Assembly: GCF_000513275.1 (NCBI RefSeq)
Contig: NZ_CBVJ010000015.1
Coordinates: 1 to 64,000, forward strand
Direction of reading: 5' to 3'
Source of the DNA: Paenibacillus gorillae
GTDB taxonomy: Bacteria; Bacillota; Bacilli; Paenibacillales; Paenibacillaceae
Length of the DNA: 64,000 nt
Shown: positions 7,578 to 16,660 of the stretch, in pieces
Numbering within the stretch: position 1 is the first letter of the stretch
Layout of the letters: each line of letters starts with the position of its first letter
Position numbers and translations under genes: made by a program
Notes under the pieces: generated by a model
What the model saw: only the letters and a program-made list of their open reading frames with translations
Database searches by the model: none
Told to the model about the DNA's origin: nothing

Positions 7578-7892
7578 ATGCAGAGATGCGATTATAAAAC
7601 ATGTCAGGCGGAAGCTACGACTAAAGGTTATGTATTCGGGCGTGTGAAGGGAAGCGGAGATGATTTTTCATATTTACCTGTTAATGCCTGTGATGATGAC
7701 AAAAAAATTGACGGTTTCTTTGAGGAAATCGACGGTGCGAGAAGCAATACACCGGACGCCACTGATGAATTTGCTAAAGCCTGCAGGGAGTTGAAAAGAA
7801 GCCTGGAGGAACTAGCAGAGCGATTGGGTGTATTTCGATTCTTATATTGGCTGGAAGCCAAGTTAAAGAATCACCTTAAAAAAGGCAGGTGA
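7578..7892 (+). CDS. Small Cys-containing phage protein
   Basis: 104 aa from ATG at 7578, chosen because GGAGG lies 7 bases upstream. The N-terminus MQRCDYKTCQAEATTKGYVF has a CxxxxC pair and a third Cys near residue 38, compatible with a metal site. The C-terminal third is a basic amphipathic helix (ELKRSLEELAERLG). No family name. First of a string of short phage genes at 7,578-9,369. Confidence 0.6.
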   Translation: MQRCDYKTCQAEATTKGYVFGRVKGSGDDFSYLPVNACDDDKKIDGFFEEIDGARSNTPDATDEFAKACRELKRSLEELAERLGVFRFLYWLEAKLKNHLKKGR

Positions 7893-7901
7893 AGAAGTTC
7901 T

Positions 7902-8141
7902 ATGGCCTTTGTAATTCAGGACATTAAGTCTGAGAAGTACCTCAAACATGACGGAACGGATAATGATCATCCTTATGATGACGTTGAAAAGGTAGAAGAG
8001 GCAGAGCAGTTTCCTAACTATAAGCACGCATGCTTTGCAGCCTTCTGGTATGCAGATATGACCGGAAATGGCGTGTTATTGATCGTGAAACCGGCATTCG
8101 GTACATCCAAGATAGAGGCGAGAGATTTAAACCAGAAGTAG
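7902..8141 (+). CDS. Small phage protein of unknown function
   Basis: 79 aa, acidic N-terminal half (NDHPYDDVEKVEEAEQF) and a hydrophobic core (ACFAAFWYADM, GVLLIVKPAF). It follows the previous gene by 10 bases with GGTGAAGAAG as a moderate ribosome binding site. No family recognised; small alpha/beta fold likely. Probably cotranscribed with its neighbours. Confidence 0.6.
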   Translation: MAFVIQDIKSEKYLKHDGTDNDHPYDDVEKVEEAEQFPNYKHACFAAFWYADMTGNGVLLIVKPAFGTSKIEARDLNQK

Positions 8142-8157
8142 AATCGGATCAATAACC

Positions 8158-8592
8158 ATGAGCAAATTGATCACTACTTTTCAGACAACGACCCGACTCT
8201 TCCGCCAACCTAAGAAAATTGGAGATGTGCTTGAGTATAAAGATAAATCGTATTTGATACTTGGAATCGAGAAATTTGAACTTTACGGTAATAAGTTGAG
8301 AATATGGTTTACATGTCAAGACTTGAGCCAAACGGAATATATCTCGGTCAAAAAGGCATATCCCAAGGCGCATTTCATCGAATTGTTTGTGCAGTTCCGA
8401 CATGATGATACTGAGAAAATAAGGCGAATGGAGCTCGGTAAGACGTGGACGGTACATGGCAAAGTTTACAAGGTTACGGAGTACACGGAGATAAAGCTGA
8501 TCGGTACCGACATCTATATTTCAATGGCAGCTTGCCCAATTCATCCAATTGATCGCAAGGAAGCAAAGCGAAGCTGTTCACGGAGCGGCTAA
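8158..8592 (+). CDS. Phage protein of unknown function
   Basis: 144 aa, beta-rich (IGDVLEYKDKSYLILGIEKF, LGKTWTVHGKVYKVTEY), with two similar beta units that suggest a duplicated small barrel. It lies 17 bases after the preceding gene. The last 15 residues are basic and low-complexity (RKEAKRSCSRSG) and may be run-on past the original stop. No family recognised. Confidence 0.55.
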   Translation: MSKLITTFQTTTRLFRQPKKIGDVLEYKDKSYLILGIEKFELYGNKLRIWFTCQDLSQTEYISVKKAYPKAHFIELFVQFRHDDTEKIRRMELGKTWTVHGKVYKVTEYTEIKLIGTDIYISMAACPIHPIDRKEAKRSCSRSG

Positions 8593-8641
8593 AAAAACTG
8601 AATTTAGAATTGCTTTAATCGATTGAAAGGAGAGGTTCCGG

Positions 8642-9139
8642 ATGGCAGGCAAACACTACGGTCCACCTGAGCAGTATGAAGACAAGCTCGTTAAGGTTAT
8701 GCAGTGTTTGGGAACCACAGATTACAATTTCGACTGGGGCCGGCGCGGTGGCTGGGTAGAGTTTCGCATCAATGGCCAGCTTTACCGGTTCGACCGTTCC
8801 GTTGAAAAAGCTCAGGAAAACGGTCAAAAGATTTAATTTAGCAGCGATGCCTTCGCGCAGCTCGTGCTGGCGCTCGAGGATCTGGCGCGGCTTGCAGAGC
8901 GTGGTATTTATAAGCTGCAGACGTGGATCGAAGGTATGCGATACCTGCCGACACTGCTGGAGCTGTCGGCATGCTTCCGAGTATTAAGTTTTGACCACCT
9001 ACCGGATATTGCCATGGTGACGGGCAGGTACCGTTCAATTGCTAAACAACAGCATCGAGATAACGGCGGGAGCAATGTACAATTCATTGCACTCCAAAAA
9101 GCAGCGGAAGAAGCAAAACGATATTTGGAGGAAGCATAA
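8642..9139 (+). pseudogene. Phage J-domain protein, interrupted by a stop
   Basis: ATG at 8642 after GAAAGGAGAGG. One frame is open to 9139 apart from TAA at 8834-8836. The part before the stop (MAGKHYGPPEQYEDKL ... GGWVEFRINGQLYRFD) and the part after it (DAFAQLVLALEDLARL ... FDHLP, VTGRYRSIAKQQHRDNGGSN) together match a phage DnaJ-like protein. The J-domain HPD tripeptide reads HRD here, so DnaK stimulation would be doubtful even if the stop were suppressed. The stop could derive from CAA by one C-to-T change. Confidence 0.7.
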
Positions 9140-9369
9140 TGGCGAAAATCACAATTCAATATGACAATGATAGGCCGGAAGAGGTTCATGAGGTTTCACA
9201 ATTCGTATTGGTACATGTGCCGCCAAGTGAGCTGGAGGAGAATTTGATCATGACGGCCCAATGTTCCAATGAATTTCTGCGGAAAGCAATATCGGATGAA
9301 AATGCAAAGGATTACTATAAACAGGCATTCAAGGCAATGAGCAATAAGAGGTTAGGAAAGCAATTCTGA
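9139..9369 (+). CDS. Small phage protein of unknown function
   Basis: 76 aa, begins within the preceding stop (TAATG), so it was translationally coupled to the J-domain gene. Composition acidic at the front (DNDRPEEVHEV) and helical at the end (KDYYKQAFKAMSNKRLG). No family recognised. The following 180 bases (9,370-9,550) hold no clear gene. Confidence 0.6.
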   Translation: MAKITIQYDNDRPEEVHEVSQFVLVHVPPSELEENLIMTAQCSNEFLRKAISDENAKDYYKQAFKAMSNKRLGKQF

Positions 9370-9550
9370 ACATTCCAGAAATAGTGTATTAAAATCATAG
9401 CTACAAGATGCACCAGGATGCGCGCTGCGATTCTGACGGCAAACTGCTACCATTAAACCGAACATATGTTTGGGGTTGTTGCTATTGAGCGGCCCTTTAT
9501 CAAGGATGCACGAACTTGCTAACCTTCTCGTACTTCAGAGATTCAAGACA

Positions 9551-9847
9551 ATGCAAGAGAAGCAGATGCAAAATAACGTTGAACAGTTTTTGAATGAACG
9601 AAACATTCCTTATGAAAGGGAAAAAAGGTTGGATGACAAGGATATTCCTGACTTTTTAATCGATGGAATCGTCCTCGAAGTAAAAACGAAATGCTCAAAT
9701 AAAGCGATATATCGACAACTCGAACGATACTCCCGCCATGAAAATGTAACTGGCCTGTTATTGCTAACTGGAACGAGTATGCATCTACCTCCAACAATTA
9801 ACGATAAACCAGCTTTGATCGCTCCACTTGGAATGGGGTGGCTATGA
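9551..9847 (+). CDS. PD-(D/E)XK-type phage nuclease
   Basis: About 98 aa from ATG at 9551; an upstream ATG at 9470 is possible but its extension has no family character. The nuclease core is visible as IPDFLIDGIVLEVK, that is PD followed by E-V-K, and a C-terminal YSRHENVTGLLLLTG strand. Small nucleases of this type (VRR-NUC or related) commonly precede the SNF2-like helicase in phage replication modules, and here the stop overlaps the helicase start as ATGA. Likely acts on branched DNA during replication or recombination. Appears intact. Confidence 0.6.
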   Translation: MQEKQMQNNVEQFLNERNIPYEREKRLDDKDIPDFLIDGIVLEVKTKCSNKAIYRQLERYSRHENVTGLLLLTGTSMHLPPTINDKPALIAPLGMGWL

Positions 9848-11508
9848 GTAAGACATACGGCAAGTTGGAGCTGATAGAAGCTCAATGGCGGCTCTCAGGT
9901 ATAACACCGCATGTTGCGATCCGGTTGAAACAAATATTCCCGCGAATCGCGAAATGGGATACTGGGCCGTTTAACTTCCCGACCGACAGCGCCCACAGTG
10001 CGGACTTATCCTGGTTCACGCAACGGTACCCGATGCAAATGGATGAAGTCAGCCAGCGGGCACTAATCCAAGGCCGTGAGCAGTTTGAGGCGGAACAAGC
10101 GCGAATGGAAGAAATTCTGCGACGTGATTACATGCCGCCGCCGCGAGTGGGATTTAAGCCGGGGCAAATGGTGCGACCATATCAAGCGCAAGCTGCTGAG
10201 CTGACGTTGTTCAGAAAGTCGCTGTTGCTCGGTGATGCGGTGGGATTAGGTAAGACATACAGCGCCGCCGCATTGATGCTTGACGGGAGAGCGCTTCCGG
10301 CAGCAGTTGTGATGCAAACACATCTTCAAGATCAAATGGAAAAACATGATTGAGGCATTCACATCGCTTCGCGTTCACAAAATCAAAGGCACTCGTCCAT
10401 ATGAGCTGCCGCCAGCAGACGTTTACCTCTACAAATACAGCCAACTGCTCGGCTGGATAGATACCTTTAGCGATGGATTTTTTAAAGCAGTCATCTAAGA
10501 CGAAGTGCAGGAACTTCGAAGGGGCACTGATAGCGGAAAAGGGCAGGCGGCGAAGCGACTCTCCGGATCCGTCGAATACCGCCTAGGGCTGTCAGCGACG
10601 CCAATCTATAACTATGGAGTGGAGATACACAACATTATGAGTTTTCTCGATGGCAATGTCCTCGGCAGCTTTGACGAGTTCATGCGAGAGTGGTGTGTCG
10701 GTTATCGGGAAGTTAAGGATCCGGAAGCGCTGGGCTCATTCCTGAGAGAGCAAAATGTCTTCCTGCGCCGGACGAAAAAAGATGTCGGTCAGCAAATGCC
10801 GCCGGTGAACCAAATACCGTCCATGTTGACTCAGACGAAGAATCTCTGAAATCGGTAGAAGATTTAGCCTGGCAGCTGGCAATTAAGACGACGATCGGCT
10901 CATTCATGGAGCGCGGGCGTGCTGGCCGTCAGTTGGATTTGCTTATGCGGCATGCAACTGGAGTTGCAAAAGCAAAGTCTGTCGCCAGGTATGCAAGGAT
11001 ATGGTTGGAGTCATATGTCCCGATTATGCTGATGGGCTGGCACCGAGACGTTTACGATATTTAGCTGCAGGAACTGGAAGAGTTTAATCCGGTCATGTAT
11101 ACGGGCAGCGAGAGTGAGCACCAAAAGGCCGAAGCAGTTCGGAAATTTGTATCGGGCGAGACTAACATCTTCATTATGTCACTCTGAAGCGGCGCCGGAC
11201 TCAACGGTTTGCAATTTAGATGTTCCACCGTGGTGTACGGCGAACTTGACTGGTCGCCAAAAGTACATGAGCAGATTAGCGGCCGGTTGGACCGGGAGGG
11301 GCAGGAGGAACAGGTAACTGGTATTTACTTGATTTCTGATGACGGCTCAGACCCGCCAATGGTCGAGATACTCGGTATCAAATCGTATCAGTCTCAGGGC
11401 ATTGTCGATCCCGGCCAGCAACTAGAAGCTAAACATTCCGATAAAAGCTGTATTCAAGCTTTAGCAGAACAGTTTCTCATCAAGAAGGAGGCGGCAGCAG
11501 ATGATTGA
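9844..11508 (+). pseudogene. Phage SNF2/DEAD-type helicase, multiply broken
   Basis: Recognisable across about 555 codons. Walker A is GDAVGLGKT; Walker B is DEVQ, immediately preceded by a TAA (10496-10498); motif III is LGLSATP; the C-terminal helicase domain has SGAGLNGLQ and QISGRLDREGQEEQV. Frame changes occur near 10,345 and near 10,825, and in-frame TAG (11062-11064) and TGA (11185-11187) follow. Five lesions make it a dead gene. Intact relatives are ATP-dependent DNA translocases of phage replication modules. Confidence 0.85.
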
Positions 11509-11941
11509 ACTAACTGTTCCTCAGTACGATCTCATGCAAGTGATATCGAAGCATCCCGGCATCCGATACGGCGAGATACTTGAGAAGGAATTAATTCGTA
11601 CAGAAGTCATATCTGGTCATTTGCACGCCCTAACAAAGAAGGGTCTGGTTCGTAAAGAAGGCGAAAAAAGCCGCTTCAAGTTTTACAGTACCGGCCTTGA
11701 ATACAGACTTGAGTCAGAAACGGGTGTTTCTGGCACAACAATCAAGCCTAACAAGGTCGACAAGCTTATTAATGACGCCTTGAACACTGAGCTGACTGCA
11801 GAGCAGCAGCGGATCCTTAAAGAGAACAAACACCTGCCACGGACGGAATTGTCCAGATTGATCGGCATATCAAAATTCACATTGAACCTGTTAATGGATA
11901 GAGGATTGAAATTAGGAAGCCAAAATCGAGAGGAGCAATAA
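11501..11941 (+). CDS. Phage winged-helix protein
   Basis: 146 aa, starts 8 bases before the helicase stop with AAGGAGG upstream. Residues 5-55 form a MarR-like winged helix (YGEILEKELIRTEVISGHLHALTKKGLVRKEG), and residues 100-140 form a second helix-turn-helix-like unit (LPRTELSRLIGISKFTLNLL). Likely a DNA-binding regulator of the phage early genes. It is intact, in contrast to its neighbours. Confidence 0.65.
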   Translation: MIELTVPQYDLMQVISKHPGIRYGEILEKELIRTEVISGHLHALTKKGLVRKEGEKSRFKFYSTGLEYRLESETGVSGTTIKPNKVDKLINDALNTELTAEQQRILKENKHLPRTELSRLIGISKFTLNLLMDRGLKLGSQNREEQ

Positions 11942-11945
11942 AATC

Positions 11946-12477
11946 ATGAAAACAACGATTAACGTTGATTTTACAAAAAACAATACCAATAAAAAGAATG
12001 AAGTAGAGCTTGGCTTTTTCGTTCGCGGGGTGCGCTTACAGACGAACAAATCATTAAGTTAGCACGGATGAAGGCTGTCGGCGAGGTTGTTATCGAGATT
12101 AAAACACCTCAGACCGATTTTGATGATTATGATCGTGAGCAAACGACTCCTATGAGAGAAGGCATTCGGGCTAAATTAAATCCCGATTACACGGTTGATA
12201 TTGAATCTAAACAAGAAGAATCCGGCGAGCAGCTCAGCATCGATGATGTAGGCAACGAGTGCAGAAGCCCGCAAGATGAGTCGTCTGGGACAGCGGGTGA
12301 AGGCAACGGAGCTGAGGAATCTGAAGAGTGGAAGCCGCAGAGGATGATTCGACGGATACAGAAGAATCCGATGACGGAGCTGACGATGACGATGCGCAAG
12401 ATGATGAAAGTGATGAGGAAGAGTCTGCTGCCGGCGATTCTGGTGATGGGGCGTCAACTGAAGAAGACGCATGGTAA
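11946..12477 (+). pseudogene. Acidic phage protein, frameshifted twice
   Basis: ATG at 11946 after GAGGAGCAATAAAATC. The N-terminus (MKTTINVDFTKNNTNKK) continues in another frame near 12,035 (LTDEQIIKLARMKAVGEVVIE) and in a third near 12,345, giving a tail of alternating Asp, Glu, Ser and Gly that ends EEDAW. This matches a phage protein with a beta-sandwich front and a highly acidic tail, often near the sigma-like factor. Role unknown. Confidence 0.55.
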
Positions 12478-12548
12478 TGCGTAAATGGAATTGGGGTTTA
12501 ATTGCTGCGGTTGTTTTATGTCTCATGTTTTGGTTGTTAGCGTTTTGA
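12477..12548 (+). CDS. 23-aa single-span membrane peptide
   Basis: Reads MRKWNWGLIAAVVLCLMFWL then LAF. One membrane segment with a basic N-terminus. Its ATG overlaps the preceding TAA as TAATG, a coupling signal. Peptides of this type are found in the same place in Paenibacillus prophages; function unknown. Confidence 0.5.
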   Translation: MRKWNWGLIAAVVLCLMFWLLAF

Positions 12549-12572
12549 CTGGTTTATAAGCTGTAAATTGTT

Positions 12573-13187
12573 TTGGGCTCCCGGCGATCCCGGGGCCCAC
12601 TCCCACAAAGGGGCGTGAGGGAAGTGGGTGATCGGAAACGAAAACGTGAAGCAATTCCTGAATTGGATGAACGGGGGTTCCTACTCGACTTAAAGGATCT
12701 TGAGGCGGGTTACCGGGCCACTTACAGAAATCTACGTGCAGCTCTGGTTGCAACGGGTTAGAACGGAACCCATCCAGATGAACCAATTTTGCGCAGCACT
12801 ATTTCGGATATAAATTATGTAATCAACTGGATGCAAACAGGACGCCGGCCGCACAGTAAGCGCGGAATAGAGCGACGCGGCGTGTATGCAAATACAAAAC
12901 TTATAGATCCGATGATTATGCAAAATTATAGCAACAACTATAACTCCCGCAGCGAATCGACTCTGACACCAGAGCAGAAATTCAAGCTAGAGCAGGCGCT
13001 GAAGATGTTGAGCCCGCAGGAACGCGAAGCTTACGAATTAGCGCATGGCCGGGGACTCCCGCACAGTGAGATTGCCAAACTGCTTGGAATAACCAAGGGA
13101 GCAATCGATAAGATGATCCAGCGAGCTCATAAGAAAGTATCGGGTGAGGAACAGGGAAATTTATTTCTTCTGGTGACGGATGAATGA
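12573..13187 (+). pseudogene. Phage sigma-70-like transcription factor, interrupted by a stop
   Basis: A single frame broken by TAG at 12759-12761. Before it: DLKDLEAGYRATYRNLRAAL. After it: LRSTISDINYVINWMQTGRR, a linker, then a sigma region 4-like domain (LSPQEREAYELAHGRG, HSEIAKLLGITKGAIDKMIQ). Family members are late-gene or early activators of Paenibacillus phages. The exact start is unclear; no good ribosome binding site is seen for the front. The part after the stop (from about 12,789) could still encode a DNA-binding fragment. Confidence 0.7.
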
Positions 13188-13218
13188 AAGCAAGAAGAAA
13201 CTCTTAGGAGGAATGGGA

Positions 13219-13410
13219 ATGAGTGATAGGGATGAACTTCCAGATTCACTGGAAGTTAAACATATACAAAAGCTTTTGAATTGTGGCCGAAGACAAGCAT
13301 ATGAACTCGTTAACTCTGGACAATTTCATGCTGTAAGGGTTGAAACTAAGATAAAGGTTTCCAAGAAAGTCTTTTTTCAATGGTATGAAGGACAAGAACG
13401 CAGTAGTTAA
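13219..13410 (+). CDS. Excisionase-like helix-turn-helix protein
   Basis: 63 aa from ATG at 13219, with AGGAGG ending 7 bases upstream. HTH_17-type fold: LEVKHIQKLLNCGRRQAYEL, then a wing (VRVETKIKVSKKVFFQWYEG). It resembles excisionase/MerR-like DNA-binding proteins. Directly upstream of the integrase remnant, so it most likely served as the recombination directionality factor or a regulator of int. It is intact, but without a working integrase it has no obvious partner. Confidence 0.7.
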   Translation: MSDRDELPDSLEVKHIQKLLNCGRRQAYELVNSGQFHAVRVETKIKVSKKVFFQWYEGQERSS

Positions 13411-13429
13411 AGGAGAGGTAGTCGGGAAC

Positions 13430-13471
13430 AAAAGGAGCAAAGGTGACGGATTATTGACCTTTGCTCCTTTT
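13430..13471 (+). terminator. Intrinsic terminator between xis-like gene and int
   Basis: Fifteen perfect pairs: AAAAGGAGCAAAGGT (13430-13444) with ACCTTTGCTCCTTTT (13457-13471). Confidence 0.85.
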
Positions 13472-13548
13472 GATAAACCTGTCCTTACTAAAAATAGAAT
13501 TTATTTCGCTTGCTACAGGTGTTATCCATTTTATGTAATTTTAGACAT

Positions 13549-13575
13549 GCATCAATATAAAATGTCGATTGATGC
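13549..13575. promoter_or_regulatory. Inverted repeat in front of int
   Basis: GCATCAAT (13549-13556) and ATTGATGC (13568-13575) form a perfect inverted repeat 25 bases before the integrase start. Candidate operator or arm-type recombination site. Confidence 0.45.
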
Positions 13576-13599
13576 AAAATTAGAAGAGGAGGAATTAGC

Positions 13600-14745
13600 T
13601 TGGCAGTAATTAAAGATAAGACAATCAAAAAAAACCCTGGTACTTTGTTATTGAGGCGAAAGAGAGTAAGGGGAATGGTCGAATCAAGAGGCGAGGATTT
13701 GGAACGAAAGCGGCTGCGGAAAAGGGACGAAGAGAACTGCTTATTGAAATCGAAAAAGGGATTGATTTAAATGGCGACAAAATGCTTTTTAAAGATCTGC
13801 TGCATAATTGGTTGCGCGGGAGAAAAAAAATGGGGATGAAACTAGAAGGATTTATAAGTGGTTAATTAATGACCATATAATACCGGCATTTAAAGAGGAG
13901 GACATATTGGTTAAAAAAATCACACCATTAATGATAGAGAACATTTATCAAAGATGGGAAGAAGCCGGAGAAGATAGTTTGTGTAGTGACAATCAAAGGA
14001 AATGCCACACTATAATTAAAGCAGTCGGTTGGGGGATCATAACTATTAATCCGGCTGACCACGTAGAAACGCCTACTATTAAAGCGAAGGAAATGGATTA
14101 TTGGACTTCTGAAGAATGTCATAGGTTTCTACGGGAAGCAGAAAAAGATAGATATTACCAAGCATTCTTACTAGCTATTGTTGCAGGAATGAGACAAGGT
14201 GAGATACTTGGAGCCGAAAAAACTGATGTTAAATTCACTGCAAAATCCCTTTCAATACACCAGACATTAGAACACGACGGAAAAAAATAACCCCGGGAAC
14301 TAAAAGAGGGTTCGGACGGTCAATAGGTTTAGACATATTTACTCTAGAGAAACTTGAGAAACTGATTTATAGATCGAAAGTAGAGAAATTAAGAGCAGGT
14401 GATTTATATAAGGATAATAACTTGTTAATCTGCACACAGTTAGGAACACCTGTATAACCAAGAAATCTTAATCGATCTTTTAGTAGAATCATTGAGAGGA
14501 TTAATCAAAATCTCCGTTGGAATGAAGAACCTCTTAAGAAAATCAGATTTCATGATCTTCGACATTCGCATGTCGTAATGTTATTGGAAATGCGAGAGAA
14601 TTTAAAAAGAATAGCCGAGAGAATGGGTTGGTCCAGTGTAAAGACGCTTGATAGATACGCTCATATTACTCCACATATGCATCAAGATACCGCCGATACT
14701 TTTGGGAAAATGTTTTATTCTAAATCTAAACATCAGATCGTTTAG
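13600..14745 (+). pseudogene. int: Tyrosine recombinase (prophage integrase), inactivated
   Basis: TTG start at 13600 after AGAGGAGGAATTAGC. The arm-binding domain, SAM-like core domain (LINDHIIPAFKEEDILVKKI) and catalytic domain can be followed in three frames. Catalytic residues visible: Arg in MRQGEI, the HDLRHSH box, and Tyr in LDRYAH. Frame changes coincide with A runs at about 13627-13634, 13827-13834 and 14281-14287, and TAA at 14455-14457 interrupts the catalytic domain. About 380 codons originally. It lies 134 bases from the 3' end of tRNA-Val, the likely attachment site. Confidence 0.85.
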
Positions 14746-14835
14746 GAGTCAAAAAATGATCCAAATAAAACGCACCAAAAACGCGCCAATAGTGAAATTC
14801 ATCCATTTTTCATCGAATCGTCTAAACGTGCTCAT

Positions 14836-14864
14836 AAGAAAAAACCCTAACGTAGTAAGGGTTT
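14836..14864 (-). terminator. Terminator of the tRNA-Val gene
   Basis: On the minus strand AAACCCT and AGGGTTT pair over a nine-base loop and are followed by TTTTTTCTT, 15 bases past the tRNA 3' end. Confidence 0.75.
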
Positions 14865-14878
14865 CAGTGGGTTTATTA

Positions 14879-14953
14879 TGGTAGGACGGATGGGGATCGA
14901 ACCCATGACCCCTACCCTGTCAAGGTAGTGCTCTCCCGCTGAGCTACCGTCCT
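14879..14953 (-). tRNA. tRNA-Val (anticodon GAC)
   Basis: Cloverleaf with acceptor stem AGGACGG/CCGTCCT, D arm, anticodon stem CTACC/GGTAG around the loop TTGACAG (anticodon GAC, reads GUC), T arm GGGTTCGATCCCC, and an encoded CCA end. 75 nt. Its 3' end faces the integrase remnant, so its 3' part is the probable attachment core. A second copy of the 3' end is not present in the window. Confidence 0.95.
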
Positions 14954-15043
14954 GCGATAGTTAATATAATATCACAAATTAAATTGAGAAATCAAGTATA
15001 AATTTAAGGAATTTATACTTGATCGTTTAGTAATGCCATTCCA

Positions 15044-16210
15044 TTAAAACTTCACAACCGGCTCGGATGGCTGATGTGTCTCCTTTTTGCTTCTAGTGCC
15101 GATCCGTTTGCCCCATTTGATGGCAGGCACTTCGATATAGTTATAGGATGCTGCAGCTATGAGGATAGTCCAGAAGAAAGCCAGTACATAGATTATTGAA
15201 AGCGGTAGTTTGCCATGAAACAAGTAGATGAAGCTAAACAGCACGAGCAGGTGGTACAGGTATATGCTATAGGAAATATCGCCGAAAAAGGCAATGATAC
15301 GAATGCTGAGGAGTCGCGTCACTCGGGCTGAGCCCAGCGCGATGATGATCAGTATGGCGCAGCTAACAGTTGTCGTGTAGTCATCGAGTATTTCTTGGTA
15401 ATGGCGTAATCCGACGCGATTTCCTACTGCCATCGCTAGCTCCGAGTAAGTGAAGAGAATGTAGGCTAGACCGAGCAGGCTCCACTTCCATGCTTTTGAG
15501 CTTTTTACGAAAAGGCCGACAATGAACTCTCTGTGCTTGGCCAGCAGTCCGCCGATGAGGAATATGGTGGTGTAGTGAAGGGTATCCATGAAGCCAGTGT
15601 GAAATCCATAGCTATGATCATAACCGAAGATGTTTTTGGTGCCGCTAATAGCAGAGAGAGCCAGACACAATCCAAGCACCGTTTTCCAATTCCACTTCAT
15701 AATAATGAGGGCTAGCAATGGGAAAATGATCGAGATTCGCATCTCTTGAACCAATGACCAGATAACATTGTTATATAGGTTGGAGTTATAGTTCCCGATA
15801 AGAAGCAGGTTTTCGACTACTGATTTTACAGTTACCGGTTCGTTCCATGAGGAGTTGAACCAGCTGCCTAGCGATGATATTCCTCCGGTGGACAGCCAAG
15901 AGCAGAGGAGGATCGAGAATACCATGGCAAACCAGAATGGAACGTAAATTCTTAATATTCTTTTTAATAGAAAGGTTTTGTAGGAAATGGCGTTGTTTTT
16001 CAAAAACGGGAGCATGAGAACGAAGCCGCTAAGCAGGAAAAATAAAATGACAGCGCCGTGTCCATTTTTTATAAACGCAAGGGGCGAGAATTTAAACAAT
16101 AGAACGGATAGGGCCGGCTTGACCTCAACTTGATAATAATGACTGAAGACGACAGCAATCGCTGCCAAGCCTCTCATTGCGTCCAACTGTCCAATCCGGT
16201 TTTTATTCAT
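15044..16210 (-). CDS. Membrane acyltransferase, acyltransferase 3 family
   Basis: 388 aa from ATG at 16210 (MNKNRIGQLDAMRGLAAIAV), preceded by GAGGATGAGAG. About ten membrane segments. The family catalytic His is in VFSHYYQ and the RGLAAIAV signature is at the N-terminus. Such proteins transfer acetyl or other acyl groups to cell-surface glycans or antibiotics. It is monocistronic and convergent with the tRNA/prophage side. Substrate cannot be read from sequence. Confidence 0.85.
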   Translation of the reverse strand: MNKNRIGQLDAMRGLAAIAVVFSHYYQVEVKPALSVLLFKFSPLAFIKNGHGAVILFFLLSGFVLMLPFLKNNAISYKTFLLKRILRIYVPFWFAMVFSILLCSWLSTGGISSLGSWFNSSWNEPVTVKSVVENLLLIGNYNSNLYNNVIWSLVQEMRISIIFPLLALIIMKWNWKTVLGLCLALSAISGTKNIFGYDHSYGFHTGFMDTLHYTTIFLIGGLLAKHREFIVGLFVKSSKAWKWSLLGLAYILFTYSELAMAVGNRVGLRHYQEILDDYTTTVSCAILIIIALGSARVTRLLSIRIIAFFGDISYSIYLYHLLVLFSFIYLFHGKLPLSIIYVLAFFWTILIAAASYNYIEVPAIKWGKRIGTRSKKETHQPSEPVVKF

Positions 16211-16363
16211 CACTCTCATCCTCAATCTCTTTATTTGATACAAATTGTATCATAATGTTCGGAAATTGAGAAGACTTTGCTGGTATTTTTATGGGCCAGC
16301 GAGCATAGTTGACCGGGAGCGGGCATACATATACGAATCAGGCTTGCAGCTTGCAGGGCAAGT

Positions 16364-16567
16364 ATGCAGCGGAAACCTATCTTTGAGGAGGGCGTTCGTT
16401 TGGCGGCGGAATATGCCCATTTGGCCATATGGTTAATTGGTCTGTTTGGTATTGTCATTACTGTAAGCGCTTGTGTTCTCAAGCTTGTTGTTGAAGATTC
16501 GCTCAGTTATGATCAAACCTTTCTCTGGAGAAGGAAGCTTCCTGCGGAATGTCTCGAAAAGGAATAA
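16364..16567 (+). CDS. Possible small membrane protein
   Basis: A 67-aa frame with one convincing membrane span (LAIWLIGLFGIVITVSACVL) and charged ends. The ribosome binding site is weak and the family is not recognised. It may be real or the remnant of a longer gene. Other sequence in 16,211-16,660 shows no gene. Confidence 0.3.
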   Translation: MQRKPIFEEGVRLAAEYAHLAIWLIGLFGIVITVSACVLKLVVEDSLSYDQTFLWRRKLPAECLEKE

Positions 16568-16660
16568 TAATTGCCCTCTGCTGGGCATGCTACTGGAGTG
16601 TTTGAATTCAGGCAGCATATTAATGTATGAATCGCTGTCTACAAAAAGGAGAGTGCAAGC

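Noticed and set aside
8834-14457. Stop-codon reassignment (recoded phage) to explain in-frame stops
   Set aside because: TAA, TAG and TGA all occur as interrupting stops and are mixed with frameshifts, which indicates gene decay rather than reassignment of one codon.
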